Source: Tigriopus japonicus (Eukaryota > Arthropoda > Copepoda > Harpacticoida > Harpacticidae). Taken from it: 64,000 nucleotides of DNA. Position 1 is the stretch's first letter; each line of letters starts with the position of its first letter. The translations under genes and the position numbers were made by a program. Shown here piece after piece: positions 48,885 through 61,567 of this stretch. The DNA lies in contig CM021321.1 of NCBI GenBank assembly GCA_010645155.1, positions 5,814,035-5,878,034 on the forward strand, in the 5' to 3' direction. The notes beneath the pieces are model-generated. The model saw nothing but the letters and a program-made list of their open reading frames with translations, was not told where the DNA came from and searched no databases.

Positions 48885-50284
48885 GTAGCCTCGAAGGTAA
48901 ACTAGATCTTTTTGTTGCGACAAAAACCTATAATTTCGGCTTATTTTTTAACTTTGATTTCGCCGATGAATTAACCTCGTTTTAGAAAATTTACAGCACA
49001 GTAAGCAATTTTCCACTTTTTTTGTAAAATCTTCCCCATTTTTGTAATCTTAAACAAAAAAAGAAGATTTTGATAATTACAGTGTAAAATGTAGTTTACT
49101 ACTATCTGGTGGCCCTGGTCATAACATTTAAGTCATAGGGTCGGTGTTTAAAATGTGAAAACCCTTAGACTGATCAAATTTTGCTTTTTTCACTTTTGTC
49201 TTTTATGAAAAGTTTTTGGCATAATATATAAAAAAATAATTTAAAAGGCATATTTTTGGATTTCTTTTGCTTGGTAATGTTACCAAAAAAAGTATTACGT
49301 AAGTTCAATGTTTTGTAAAATTCCAATGAAAACTGTTTGTTACAAATATTGCACTTTTTGAAACAAAAATTTCCGTTGTACTGTAAGTTTATTTTTCAAA
49401 GATGTACAAACCTCCATTGATTTTAAAGTTATGCAATCCTACCATATCAAAGATGACTTCAGAAAAAATGAACGCTTTAGGTTAGTTTTAGGTTACATTA
49501 TACATCAAACTTCCAACCAAAACACAACCGAAACGAAAAATATCATCTAATTTTGCGACATTGAAAATGTATATCATATTTCTTGGCAACCGCTCATGCT
49601 CCAACATATAGCCGGAGCATTTCATAATTTGATGCATTTGAAAGTTTTAAAGTAATGATCATTCACTATCTGGTCAGTAGATATTTATCAAATTTCGCTT
49701 CAATTAATAACTAAGGACACTCTCAATATCTATTAATTTGGTTTGGGGAAGTATGTTGGTTTTAATGGTTTTAAGTGAACTAATGTAGGTGTTTGAGCTA
49801 ATGTAAAATGTACACCTTTACAAAATATCTTCATTAGTATGACACTATAACATTGAAAAATGGCATTAGAAGTCTTGGTATTTGAGCAAACACTTTCAGA
49901 GAGCTCAGTTAACCATCGTGATGCTTAATTGGCTCTTGTCAAGTATCACTCAAGACCTGGATGCCTCGGCTACTGGCAAAAGCTATTTTTTTAACTCTGT
50001 GCCAGACAGAGAAACACCTAATCAAATCAAATGTTTGATTGATAATTCAAAGCAAAGACATCTTTAAATGATTGTTTAATTCGTCTTAACAAAACAAAGT
50101 CATTAGTTTGAATGGAATTCAATTTGTAAAAAACACAGCCTGAGTGCAAGCTTCCATGTCTTACAATTTCCTTGCTCTTGTTTAGTCTTTTGGGTGAAAA
50201 ACGAATAAGAAAGCCTGACTGACGGATTTCAAAGAGAAAAAGCTCTAAGAAAAAACCGACGACAATTTTTATTTGATTGCATCA
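48885..50284. other. Intergenic, nothing coding recognised
   Basis: A+T-rich, with no coding similarity. Positions 49005-49100 resemble 44700-44790, and 49110-49131 is an imperfect inverse of 44398-44420, so the LINE may have landed in an older repeat. Confidence 0.35.
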
Positions 50285-50394
50285 CTACTTCAAAGCACAG
50301 TGTGGATATACAAAAAAATTTGTTGGATGACTAACATCTGTTGAAGAGCAAAGGCTGCGCGTAAAAACTTGATATTTTCTGAGATTACTACTTA

Positions 50395-50530
50395 AGTTGT
50401 GCCCAAACAAACAACAAGTGACCATGACTTCAGCCCTACAAACGAACTTGTTTGGGCACAACTGCTTGGAAAACGTCACAGCCAAAGGTCAGCTTGGGCC
50501 TGACAATTGTCCAACAAACTGTTTGACCTG
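50395..50530 (-). repeat. Copy of the 30187-30746 dispersed repeat family
   Basis: Read on the minus strand, TTGTTGGACAATTGTCAGGC and AGCTGACCTTTGGCT match 30170-30205 (TTGTCGGACAATTTTCAGGC, AGCTGACCTTTGG). GCCCAAACAAGTTC matches the nearby GGCCAAACAAGTTC. The copy also contains its own short inverted pair (GTGCCCAAACAA at 50400-50411 and TTGTTTGGGCAC at 50449-50460). Confidence 0.65.
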
Positions 50531-50597
50531 TCTGCCCCGGTGTATCCTCTGTGGAAAGTCTGCTTCAGAGTGAGACATGCTGGGATACGAAGTAAAC

Positions 50598-50828
50598 CAG
50601 GGGTCGGCAACAGGTGGGCCCAAGGGTGGTCATTGGTGGGCCCAGGCGCTATGGGGAAAGTCCAAAATAGTTGGCCCGTGAGCCATCCATAGTAGTGTTC
50701 TCGTGGGCCCAAAGCTCCTTAATCGTTAATTTGAGAGCCCCTGGACCTACCCATGTCTGTTTGGTGGGCCCTTGACAACACGTAGCCAAATTGGTGAGCC
50801 CTGACCTAAAAGCGGTTGCTGACCCTTG
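50598..50828. mobile_element. hAT-like MITE, 231 bp, same family as 34352-34525
   Basis: The left terminus is CAGGGGTCGGCAACAGG and the right terminus is the inverse of CAAGGGTCAGCAACCGC. Flanking octamers AAGTAAAC (50590-50597) and AAGTGAAC (50829-50836) match at 7 of 8 positions. The body shares GGTGGGCCCAAGGGTGGTCA and GACAACACGTAG with the 34-kb copy, plus an extra internal stretch of about 55 bp. Confidence 0.9.
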
Positions 50829-51374
50829 AAGTGAACAAGCTCAAGGCACTGTGCCAACTGCCTCGACTACTTCAACGACGCCATGATCTTTTCCATAACC
50901 ACGAGCACCAAAAGTAAAATGAAGGGAAAAGGTTCTACTCATCACTATTTCATAATGCTGGAATTGTAAATTTGAGGAAAATCTATCAAAAATAGGAGGG
51001 TCTACCGACCCTGTACCTTCCCGTAGAATTTAAGATTTCGTTCGAATCTCGTCTTGTCTGGGTACTTCATGAGGAAGAACAAAATTAACCGCTACTGGGA
51101 TCGCCATTGGAACTAACACAAGTCCCAAGACACCAATTTATGCAACGAGCAATGAGAATTACGGTTTCTTTTTTAAGTCGGGGAACATTTCAAAATGTGG
51201 CTGAATCCAGTTTCTTTTTTTTTCATTTCAAAGATAGTGGTCAAGACCCTATTCTGTACTAGTCATTGTTAAGGCTCGCCGAGCCCATTACTTTACCGGG
51301 TACTTTGTTTATCTACTTATCGAAGCAATGAATGTACTTATGCGCACCGATGTGGTAGGCTTACAAAACAAACG
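50829..51374. other. Intergenic, nothing recognised
   Basis: No coding similarity or repeat was seen. It ends at the homopolymer tail of the neighbouring LINE fragment. Confidence 0.35.
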
Positions 51375-51378
51375 CATT

Positions 51379-52372
51379 CTTTTTTTTTTTTTGGGGGGGG
51401 GGGCGGATTTTTTAATACCGCTACAAGGAATGGGATTCCCTGTAAAGAGAGTTAATGATTATTATAGTTTATATAATTATCGTTTATACAAAATTTGATC
51501 TACCAATGAGTTACTGTTGGCAGATCTGTACAACCCTTGAATAGTGGGTTGGTCAGGAATAGTATTCAAAAATTTGTCCAATCCTGCCTTAAATGCTATT
51601 AGAGGATTAGCTCCTACATATTCCCGACGAAGACTAATGGGTAACAAATTGAACAATGAAGGAGCCCGATAAAGAAGAGAGGAGGACTTCATTGTTCGAA
51701 CTAGCTTAGATTCCCTTGGATTTGGAGGTGCTCTCAAAACGCACGTAAAACCTCTACGATCGCTACAACTGATCTCAAATCCGGGGTTAGGACAGAGCCC
51801 ATGAACGCTCTTGAAAACATACAGTATCAGATACCTTTCATACCTTCTCTGAGTACTGTACAGCCCTAACTTTTGGAGCCTCTCCCAATACGAGAGCTCT
51901 CTCATTCCTGTGATGTTCCTAGTGAAAGATCTTTGGACCTGCTCGACCTTTTGCAAACCTGCTGAACTCATTGGAGCCCAAATGGGTGAGGCATATTCAA
52001 GATGAGGTTGAACAATCGACTTGTACAGAGTTAGCATCGTAATACTATCTCTGGACTTGAAAGTGCGATAAATCCAACCACACGTTTGAAATGCCTTTCC
52101 CACTTTCAACTGGATATGCTCATCGAACTTTCCATCATCTTGGACGACAACTCCTAAGTCCCTCACGGACGATACCTGCTCAATATCACAACCTCCATTG
52201 TCTTTGAGCGGAACATCTAATTTTGATGCCCCATACGTCATTGTACGGAATTTCATCCCGTTCAATGCCATGTTACTCTCGCCAACCCAAGAGTAGATTT
52301 TTTCCAAGTCCTCAACTAAACATTTCGAGTCCTGACCATTCCTTCCACTAGCAATGTTTTCAACCATGTTTT
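51379..52372 (-). pseudogene. 5'-truncated LINE: C-terminal reverse transcriptase and tail
   Basis: A 296-codon minus-strand frame (52367-51477) covers only the region after the catalytic DD box: thumb and C-terminal domain, with IYSWVGESNMALNG, SSVRDLGVVVQDD, LYKSIVQPHLEYASPIWAP and ELSYWERLQKL. The 5' end is lost. A 3' UTR with ATTCCTTGTAGCGGTATT follows, then a C-run and an A-run (51379-51412 as T/G on the plus strand), the insertion tail. The frame is surprisingly open for a dead copy, suggesting recent insertion. It belongs to a different LINE family from that at 45-49 kb but the same one as 14.4, 16.5, 32.8 and 41.6 kb. Confidence 0.85.
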
Positions 52373-53389
52373 AAATAGAAAATCGGAAAAATGAGCGACT
52401 CTCTTGCCGACAAGAGCAATACAAGTCTCTCTCTTAACCCAGGATACAAACGCCGCAAAATTCTTCGACTATACTCGGACATGGTTTACCGTTTGCATTT
52501 CCAGTAGGGAACAGGTAGGAAATGAACCTCTAAAACAAATTAAGGCAACACATCTTTTTAAGTCCTTTTCCCATTCTACCCTTTACCCGTTACAACGGTG
52601 GAAGAGCTTTTTCATTCCATGCCATCCTTGAACTGAGCTTTTGACTTTGACGTTCGATTGAGTTGGAGCTTGAAATATGAAATGTGTGATGTAACACAAA
52701 CGCCACATCAGGTGAAGGCGAGCTGCGATGCCTGATTTGGACAGGAAATGAAAAAAACTCGTCTGTTTGAAGTCCATATTCTAGGGGTCCTTTCATTGTT
52801 TCATGCTTTCAAAGAAAAAAATGAATAATAAACCTAAACTTTGGACTAAGAATAAGTCATTTGATTTTGGTGAAATGTCTCTCCAAATAAGCTGAAATGG
52901 ATTTTATAAACAGTACAGCTCGTTTATTTTTAGTTTACATCAGCATGATGTTGACAAAGACGAAAATTTGTGGCCCTCCCGTGACAACGAAGAGCATTTA
53001 ATAACCATGCAGAAATCACGAACATCCACATAAATTGCTAAACTTGGACCGATAATGAAACAACTACTTTTAGAAAGGGGAGTCAGTCTCACGACAATGA
53101 TTGCAAATGGGTATAGTTGTATGCATGAATAGAGGAGAAGTCAACCAGAATTAGTATATAATTAATGATGATGATATGGCCACATAAGAGGTGGTTGGTT
53201 GGTGGGGTGGGACGAGGGTGGATGGCTAGGGGGCTATGTTTTGTTGATGTATTGGTTAAATTTAGAGGTCCCAACTCTAGATTAAGTTGTAGTACTAGGA
53301 GGATGTGAGAGTAATAATGAGCAAAAAGACATGCAGGATAACATTGGTAATGGTCAACAACAGTTAATAGTTGTTTCTTGGCGCTAGAC
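52373..53389. other. Abd-B 3' flank / inferred 3' UTR
   Basis: This is the sequence downstream of the Abd-B stop on the minus strand. It is A+T-rich with no other gene recognised. I found no match to the miR-iab-4/iab-8 seeds here, unlike the abd-A 3' flank. Confidence 0.4.
52923..52928 (-). terminator. Candidate Abd-B polyadenylation signal AATAAA
   Basis: The plus strand reads TTTATT, about 465 nt downstream of the Abd-B stop on the sense strand. It is the best-placed canonical hexamer I noticed. Position only; alternative signals are possible. Confidence 0.35.
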
Positions 53390-56300
53390 TTAATGTCCTT
53401 TGTGCAGTGGGTTCGTTAAAACACTATTTGGGTGATGGTGGTGATGGTGGTGATGGTGATGAGGTGTGAGGACACTGCTAGATCCAGTGGAACCACTTGG
53501 GCCGGGGACAACCTGTTGTTGTTGCTGTTGCTGCTGCTGTTGTTGTTGCTGCTGATTTGTAGAGGAAGTAGAGGAAGAAGAATGTTGAGAATCAGGCTGG
53601 CTCTGATGATTTTGTTGTCTTTGGTTGTTCTTCTTGCTTTTCATTCTTCGGTTTTGAAACCAGATTTTGATTTGCCTTTCGGTTAAGTTTAGATTCCGAG
53701 CCAATTCCCACCGTTTCTGCTTTGACACATATGCATTGAACAAAAATTCCTTCTCCAATTCGAGAGTTTGGAACTTGGAATAGGGCTTTCGCTTCTTTCT
53801 GACACTAACATGCCCCGTCCAATGATCTAGTGGACCACCTAGTCCGGATGGAGGAAAGAAGAAACCTGAAACAAAAACAAACAAGCGGGTTGAATATTGG
53901 CGTTCTGTTTCGTCTAACGAGGCTTGTAAATACTTGAGCAGGCTGACTAACACATTTCACCCTACCCGAAAATGCCCATTGCTTGGTTCGAACGACGGAT
54001 GCTAACCTGTTTTATGGCACCACAAAGCACAGAGAAATACAAAACTGAAGGAGTTACAATATTTAACTTCTTTCAGAGTTGAGGGTAGCTGTATTTCTCA
54101 AAGCTAGACGATTCTACATTATGATCTCTTACCCTGGGGATTAATGCACAAGCTAAACATTTTTTCAAGTGATTTTCAAACTTGAAGTATAAATTCTTAT
54201 AAAATAGAGAATGTGTGTCCCCAAATTTCCAATCATATGTGTAGATTTGTATTGTACTATGTAAACCATTCAAACTTCAAAAATGATGAAAAAAAATGTA
54301 TGTTCAGACGTTGAGATTCATTGGTCTATGGTTCAGGCGAGGTGTGAAATAATATGCTCATAAGAAATTCGTAACGGACGAGAAACAGGTGAATCCGGAC
54401 GTGGAAAATCAGCAAAACCAAACGTAAGAAACGAAGGAAATGTAGTGTATGTAAACTTTGTAAAATACGTAACCTAATAAGTGAAAAAAGCAGAAAAAGG
54501 TATCAGAACTTTCTAATGAGTCTGGGCTGTCAGCTGGGACACTTCATCTCATTCTCCACGAAGATCTAAGCCTTTCTAGACTAGCCGCCACATGGGTTCC
54601 CTGCTTCCTGTCAGACCAGCAAAAAGTAAGGCATTTGAAGTTTGTAGAGAATTTCAAATCAGGCATTTCAAAAAAGGGAAAAATTTCATTCCTGGAAAAA
54701 ATTGCATCCGTGGATGAGAACTCCAGTGTTGAAAGAGCAATCCAATCAGTGGCTTCCCAAACAGTACCAAGAAGTAGAATCTTGTTGCCTTCTTTGATTC
54801 AGAAGGGATTATTTACCAGTACTTCTTATCAACAAACTAAACGTTTGATTCCGATTATTATTTTGAAGTACTTACTACCTTCCGCAGGCATTTTCGAAAA
54901 AAAAGACCTCAAAACAGTGGTGGCAATTGGCTCTTTCACCAAGGCAACGCAAGACTGCACACCAACAAGAAAACGATGAATATTATGTAAGAAAACAAAC
55001 ATATGTCTTTTGGATCACTGGCCTTATTCACCGGATTTAGTACTCTTTAATTTTTGCCGTTTCAAAGGCAATCAGAAGCTCAGAAGTGTGTGAAGACACT
55101 CTCAAAAAATGGTCTCTTACATTTTTGAAAAGTGGGCAGAAAGATGTGACACTAGCATTTCGAGAGAAGGAGATTATGTGCAAAGATCACTTTTCCATTA
55201 TTGTATGAAATATTGATTTACAACTCATTCCAACTTCTTTCTCGAAAGCCCCTCGTTCACTTGGTATCATGAAATACATAAACAAGGTTCGCATTTAAAC
55301 AGTAACGTAAAAAACAATGGAAAGCTTATTCCATTGCAAATATATATTGCAAGTCCATATTGCACTTGCAAATTCCGATCATAAGCGGCGCTGTTTGAGG
55401 CAAGAATATTCGGAACTCAACATTTTGATGCGTTCTTTCAAGTTCATTATCTTTCAAAGGAATAAAAATTCAGATTTAAAACAGTCCCACTGAAAATACT
55501 TTCGAAATGTCCGAACTTTTTTGGTCGAAAACGGGAAAAAATAAACATTGATCAAAGTCGAAACTAAAAACTCCCAGAATCTTGAGAATTCCTTTCGAAG
55601 TCATTGTTACTCAAAACTTTTTAAAAGTGAAGAATTTTTTTCAAAGAAAGTTATTCATCAATTTCTTTGATAAATTTTCGTTAAAACAATTTTAGGTATT
55701 CAAGAAACTATATTGATATAACAATAATAAAAGGAAAAAACGCAATTTTAGAATTGTTCTCACTGACTTACCAACTGATCTTATTTTTGGAGTGGAAAAC
55801 CGACAAATAATTAATTACTAAATGCTTCAGAATTTCAAATTTTGGTCAATTCAATTCTTTGAACCCCTCTTTCGAATATGATATGGTGGACATCGTCTAT
55901 TATCTTTTATGTATAATAGCACCAAATCTGCTCAATGTTTTTAAATAAAAGAGCTACAAAAATGTATGGCTCCTCATTTTTCATCCAGGATGAAGGGAAA
56001 TGAATCAAGCTAGATCCTTAGCGGGGACCAGACCGTATGTGAAATTGTTCTGTTAGTCGTATTGCACTTAAAATCTGTCAGTCTGGACAAGGGATTAAAA
56101 AAAGACAAGCCGCTTTAAAAGCCTTTTTAACCAATGCAGAGTTATTATCGTTAAGTAAGTCTTATATTTTCACAATATTTATAAACTATTCTCTGCTTGC
56201 ATGCTACAGTGCGCCCGTCATGCCTATTATAACGCATGACCGTATTTTCGGCTTTATCGAAGCATTAGCTTGCGTTTAAGACCTTTCAAAGTGCAGTCAA

Positions 56301-59300
56301 GTTACAAATTGTACAGTCACCTCGACTCGGCCTTTTTAGAGACGGAAGACGGGAATAATGACGTCAAGATTATGACGTAAACCACGCGAGAGAACAAAAA
56401 GAAATTAAACCGTAGTTTCCTCGTTCATGTGCCAGACTTTTTCTAGAAGATGATCTTCTAGATCCATTCTTATACATCTTCTACATCTTTTCTACATCTG
56501 AATCACTCAAAGTCCATGTTCTTCATTTTGGATCAATAAGATGCCTCAACTGGCACTCTTTCACTTTGGTTATATATTTAAAGGTTTAACCAGAACATGA
56601 TATGTCTTCACACTGAATATGCCGGTGAAAAAAATTCTTTTGTAAAATGTTAGTGCTTTAAAAAATGATAGATAAATTGTGTTTTGTCAGAATTTTTAAA
56701 GCACCACCTAAGAGACTTTTGTATCGTTTTATTTAAAGATCCGTAGTCAAAGTGACCACCTTCTCAAGTTTTAATCCGACCGTAAGGAAATATTTTGTCC
56801 TCAAAACACGTTTCGCATTGCGCCCTAAGTCTTAGTCATTTCTCCCAAAAACTATGTGCTCTGTGTGTGAGGTTATTGAGGCGTTTGAGCAGAATGGGCC
56901 AAGATTTGAGTAGGGCCAATAAAATCGAAAGTAAAAACAACCGAAACAATCCGTCTTATGGTAGGCTAAGCTGAAAACCCGACTTGGCATCCTAGCTAAA
57001 GAGTAACACTTAAGAAGCGATCTTCTTTCTCTTTATGTTTTTAACCTACGTATACTCTAGCACGACATGGAAACAATATATTAGATTTAGGCTAACGAAT
57101 ATAGGCGGGAATCATATGGTTTTTCAATGGTTCACACCTGATGCTTTTACCCGACAAGTTGGTTAATTAAAAAGTCAGGCTAAGCGACCTCGTCTCTTTT
57201 AACACAAGTTCATTTTTGCCTGTGTAAATTAACTGTATACAGGCGAGAGAAAGCCAATTTCTCTAACACTAATATTGATTAAAACAAAATACTTTTGAAT
57301 AATTTCCAAGCAGGAAAAAGCCGATGCTTTACTTTTTCATCAATTTACAACGTTAAACGCCTTTCAAAATGTACGTTGTTAATTTTGTCATGGTGTTACT
57401 TTTTCCTCCTGTTGTAAGAAAATAAGATCATCAAACCGACTTCCAAAGTGGTTAAGCATATTTATTACCAAAAAATAAGATTGACAGCGATACCTAAACA
57501 TTTTCATTGTGATAAGTAAGTTTTGATAGCATTTTGCAATTCTTTGATTTATTGTGTCAAAACCCATTACTGTTCGCAAGTCTTTCCGTGAATATGTTTG
57601 TTCAGAAATATGAACTGTTATGACAACATCGTCATCTAGAGAAATAGAATTGCAATATTTTTAGGAATTGTCACGAAGAATATAGAGTTTGAAAGCATAA
57701 GGCGGTCTGAAAATTGCTTGAATATTTTATGCCCATGCTTTTTGACAACTAAATCAGAATACCTCCCGATCTTGGCAACGCTCCACAAATAGAAATTACT
57801 GAACCAATGTACATGTGGCCGGTGGTGTACCGACAATTCGCAGACATAAGAGGAGGCACCAAGTTGACTAAACTCGTGTTCCTCCTGGACAGGTCTTAAA
57901 CGTAGCACTGAATGTTGAATACAGTGAAATCTCGATTTACCGATACTGTCCGTCACCCTAAAATATAACGTTATATCGAAATTTATCGTTAAATCTAGTC
58001 ACTGTCGTAAGACTCGTACAAAGTCGATAACCCCAAAATTATCGTTAAATCGAGATTTATTGTTAAATCGGAGATCTTTAAATCGAGATTTCACTGTACT
58101 TTTAATGTAAAGTATTAATTTTGTTTATACTCTCAATTTAAATTAAGTTTGGGCAAAATGCATGAGGTTGGGCAAACTTTTCAATGATAGTGGTTCAGTT
58201 ATTGAAAAATGTGTGTTGTGCCAAAAATATCTTTAATGCAATGACGTGAGGTTAATTGGCTCAAGTGCGTTTTGGTGACAGTAATATCTGACGCCTCACA
58301 CTTGAATAGAATTGAAAAATTCAAAGTTGTCGAATTTGAAAATCATGGTTACTTTTCAAAATGATGGCTCGATATTCTGAGGTGACAACATGTCCCCACT
58401 TAAACCTATTAAAATAAGAATTTGTATGGTAAAGACTTGCTCAGGTCACCTTTCCAGTCACAGACTCTCTAGTAGGAGTGTATTCGTGAGGAAATGAATA
58501 TCCCTACACCAGAAATTCATTCACCGAGTAAATAAATTCAAGTTTTCTGTCACGTCCACCGAATGACTTTCAGAGCAATCACTCTACTAGTTACAGCTTA
58601 ATGAGTTGCAATCTTTTTTACATAAAATGTTATCGCGGTTATCTATTTACGTACAATCAAACCTTTGAGGCACTAAACGGGACAATTCACTACATCCATT
58701 AATGGGATGCAATTGTAACGTTTTCAATTTCATGCCAGAACAACATTTAACACCTTTGAAAGTTCTATGAAATCTACGTACGCTCATGGATTCGGAATTG
58801 TATTTTTCTCGAATACGCTGCGCAAAAGAGTGAAGAGTCTGTGAAGAGCATGCAAGATACGGCAGGCATCATTCGGAACTATTATTGTTCGCTTCAATTT
58901 TTATTATTGAAAAAGCGAAAAGCAAGTCCTGTATCCCAAAGCACGATTTTTTCTGACCATGCAAAAATACTAATTAAATTTCATTTTATATGGTTCTTGA
59001 TTGCTTATAGCATTTCCGGGTTATAGAAAAAAATCAATTTTTCATTAATGAGTGACAAACATCTTCAATAGAGAAATGTGTTTTTTCCTTGCTATTGGAG
59101 CAGCGAACGAGCATAAGGTTTTCATAGTGAAAAAAGTAGTACTTTTGAAGTGTACAAGCCCTTTTAGTAATACTACGAAATGAAACCATAATTTTTTTGA
59201 TTGGTCACCTAAATTTCAGATCTTTAGCAAAATGAACTTTGAAGTACTTGAGTAAATTGGGTATCATTAGTTGTACCATAGTTGTTAATATTTGAAATGC

Positions 59301-61567
59301 TTTTTCATCATATGTTGCCTACTTTCTCTGAGTGTCTTCACAAGGCGATATCTGAGGTTGCCAAATAGTGATGGACCGAAAGGGCTCATTCTGGAAGCGA
59401 AAGTTTCAGCCGAAAGAAGGCTTAACCGAAATCGAAACCGAAAGTACGAGCTGCTTACAAAATTACATTTACGCAAAATTTACCTTAAAAAATTAAATTG
59501 CTCATGTAATCTGTGTTGGGCAGTTGAAAATTTAAAAATTGGAAAACTTATGTTCAGAGGTTTTTGGACCCAAACAATATTCCCAAAAAAAGTATGGATA
59601 TACTCCATCCTTCATAGTGTTCCTTCAATGTTTGCTTTCGGTCTCGGCTATGACTACCGAAACCGAAATTTCGGCCGCAATTAGGGCTGAAAGCGCTTTC
59701 GGTCCATCACTATTGCCAATTCTACGTACTTGTGAAGGCAAGCGCCATCTAGCTAGTTTGTTACTTAGTTCCTCTCGCGATCGCACATCAACTCCTCTCT
59801 TACTTAGACCAGCCAGTCCAGGTAAAGCATCTTATCTTTCCCATGCTCCAATCGCCTCGTCAAGGTTTGTTCTTCTTTCTTTCGTGGGATAAAGAACCCT
59901 TACATATTTTTTTGATGGTTTGTACAAGTACCAATCAAAGTGAAAAAGAGTACCAATCTGACTATATTAAATTGGGGATGGGAAAAAATAATGAAACTCT
60001 GAACTCATGATACGAAATTTGGAGGAAAACCATCGCTAATTGTATTCCAATGTTACTCCCAGAAGATTTCCCCACTTCTTTAACCATGTGGTGTCTATTT
60101 CATTTTTTCATGGATCTACTACCACCACTAGTGCTTGTTGTGTTTGTGTGACTTTTTTTGAGTCAACTTTATTCGGGCGTGAGTACTTAGTCAACCGCAA
60201 ATGCATTTTTACGTTTTAGTTGGGCGCTTACCGTGCGGATGTGTATAAATTCCCGCGGTATCATGCGTGTATTGTAATCTGCTATAATCTGCGTGGAACG
60301 ACGATGCCGCATTGGCCTCATTCATGTGAGCTCTGGCACGAGCAGCTTCAACGGCAGCTGCGTCTGACGGGGGTGGGGCCAGTGCCGCAGCGTATTGACC
60401 AGGGTGCGGATAATTCCAACCGGCAGCTGCAGCCGCCGCAGCCTGATGTGAGGAGAACCCACCCACTTGGCACTCGGGAGAACTGACACTTGACGAGCCT
60501 GGGGGCAAACAGGCCGCGGCTGCGGCAGCGGCAGCCGCCGATCCTGCTGCCGAGTATTTGTGATAGTCGTTGCCCCAAAACGGCAGTCCCCCCGGGGTAA
60601 CTGAGGTGATTGGTTTGGTATCCACAATTGATGGAACAACAGAATTGGGCCGCCTACTGTCCGAGTTCGGCGAAGGTAAACTGGAGAAATGACTAGAGGT
60701 ATGATAAGAAGCCGTGGCCGCCATGGCCCTGTCGTTCGAATCAGGGTCACAGGCTTGAGCACTTAATAAGTTTAAGGAGTAAGGGGGTGAACTATCACTA
60801 GGCACTTCACCAGCGTTGTTATTGGATTCGTTGTTGTCAATTTCTTGTGTTGATATAGATGAAGCCAAAATGGGGGATGAAGTCGGCGTCTCCCCACCGC
60901 CACTAGAGAAGCCTGAATACAAGGGTCCCAAACGTCGGGCGGCCGGAATGTAAAGGGTTGAATTTTGATGTTGCTGTTGTTGTTGTTGTTGTTGTTGTTG
61001 TTGCTGTAAGTCTACTTGTAACTGTTGGAGTTCTTCCTGCTGTTGTTGTTGTTGTTGTTGCAATAATAGCTGCTGATGTTGTTGATGGAGGTGGTAGTGG
61101 TTGTACTGATTGCGATTGGGTAGGGTAGGTAGATCTCGAGATGTTAAAGGGTTGGTGGTGGTTGTGGATGACGATGAGCTTGGAGATGATAACGAAGCTA
61201 GTGGTCGCACCAATGGCGAGCTCAATGATTGGGTCACTAGAAGAGCAGAAGAAGGTACAATCGATGATGTGGCTGCTTTTTGCGATGGCAATGATGAAAT
61301 ATTTGTTGTACTAGGTAAGGCGGGAACAGACTTTATGGGCCTGTTGAATTCACTTTCGTAATGAGGTTCTTCATTTACAAAGGGATAAAAGCTTGAATAG
61401 TGGGCACACTCTTTCGAACGATTCTTATGATGCTGCTCTGCGAAGTTTTGGTCATCATCATTGTCATCTCCGTGGTTTGAGTTGGCGCTCCTATGATTTG
61501 ATTGGGTGGGATGAACGGAAGAAAGAATGGTATTGGTGATCTCTGAATAAATAGAGACACCTTTCAT
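53390..61567 (-). CDS. Abd-B: Homeotic protein Abdominal-B, two coding exons
   Basis: Posterior-class Hox transcription factor that specifies the most posterior segments and genital region. Coding exon 1 is 61567-60232 and coding exon 2 is 53865-53390; the 6366-bp intron has GT at 60231 and AG at 53866-53867. The junction is phase 1 and yields 603 residues. The start ATG at 61567 follows an in-frame stop (61588-61586). Exon 1 encodes a Ser/Gln/Ala-rich transactivation-type region with polyglutamine, polyalanine and poly-Ser/Thr runs. Exon 2 carries DHWTG (459-463), the Abd-B form of the Trp motif, immediately before the homeodomain. The homeodomain is at residues about 467-526, with [37 protein letters not shown] and [13 protein letters not shown]. 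The RKPYSK and [11 protein letters not shown] features are diagnostic of Abd-B. PolyQ and polyHis runs follow. The intron contains a mariner pseudogene and two MITEs. Confidence 0.97.
54497..55215 (+). pseudogene. mariner (DD34D-like) transposase remnant in Abd-B intron
   Basis: The plus strand (antisense to Abd-B) reads [20 protein letters not shown] and AATWVPCLLSDQQK, the helix-turn-helix and following linker of a mariner transposase. After about 54979 the frame changes. The third catalytic block is seen as [15 protein letters not shown] (about 55015-55060), with Asn where the catalytic Asp is expected. The C-terminus appears as [19 protein letters not shown] (about 55117-55173). The central aspartate region is unrecognisable. 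It is dead and old, and distinct from the DD37D copy at 33 kb. Confidence 0.8.
55216..57921. other. Abd-B intron sequence, nothing else recognised
   Basis: A+T-rich intron sequence. No coding similarity, and no strong inverted or tandem repeats were seen. Confidence 0.4.
57922..58096. mobile_element. Tc1/mariner- or pogo-type MITE, 175 bp, with TA duplication
   Basis: The ends CAGTGAAATCTCGATTTA are perfect inverted repeats, flanked by TA on both sides (57920-57921 and 58097-58098). The interior repeats the phrase ATCGTTAAATCGAGATTT several times. It lies in the Abd-B intron and has no coding capacity. Confidence 0.9.
59366..59712. mobile_element. hAT-like MITE, 347 bp
   Basis: The termini TAGTGATGGACCGAAAG are perfect 17-bp inverted repeats. 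Flanking octamers TTGCCAAA (59358-59365) and TTGCCAAT (59713-59720) match at 7 of 8 positions. Subterminal CCGAAA/TTTCGG repeats occur at both ends. It lies in the Abd-B intron. Confidence 0.9.
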
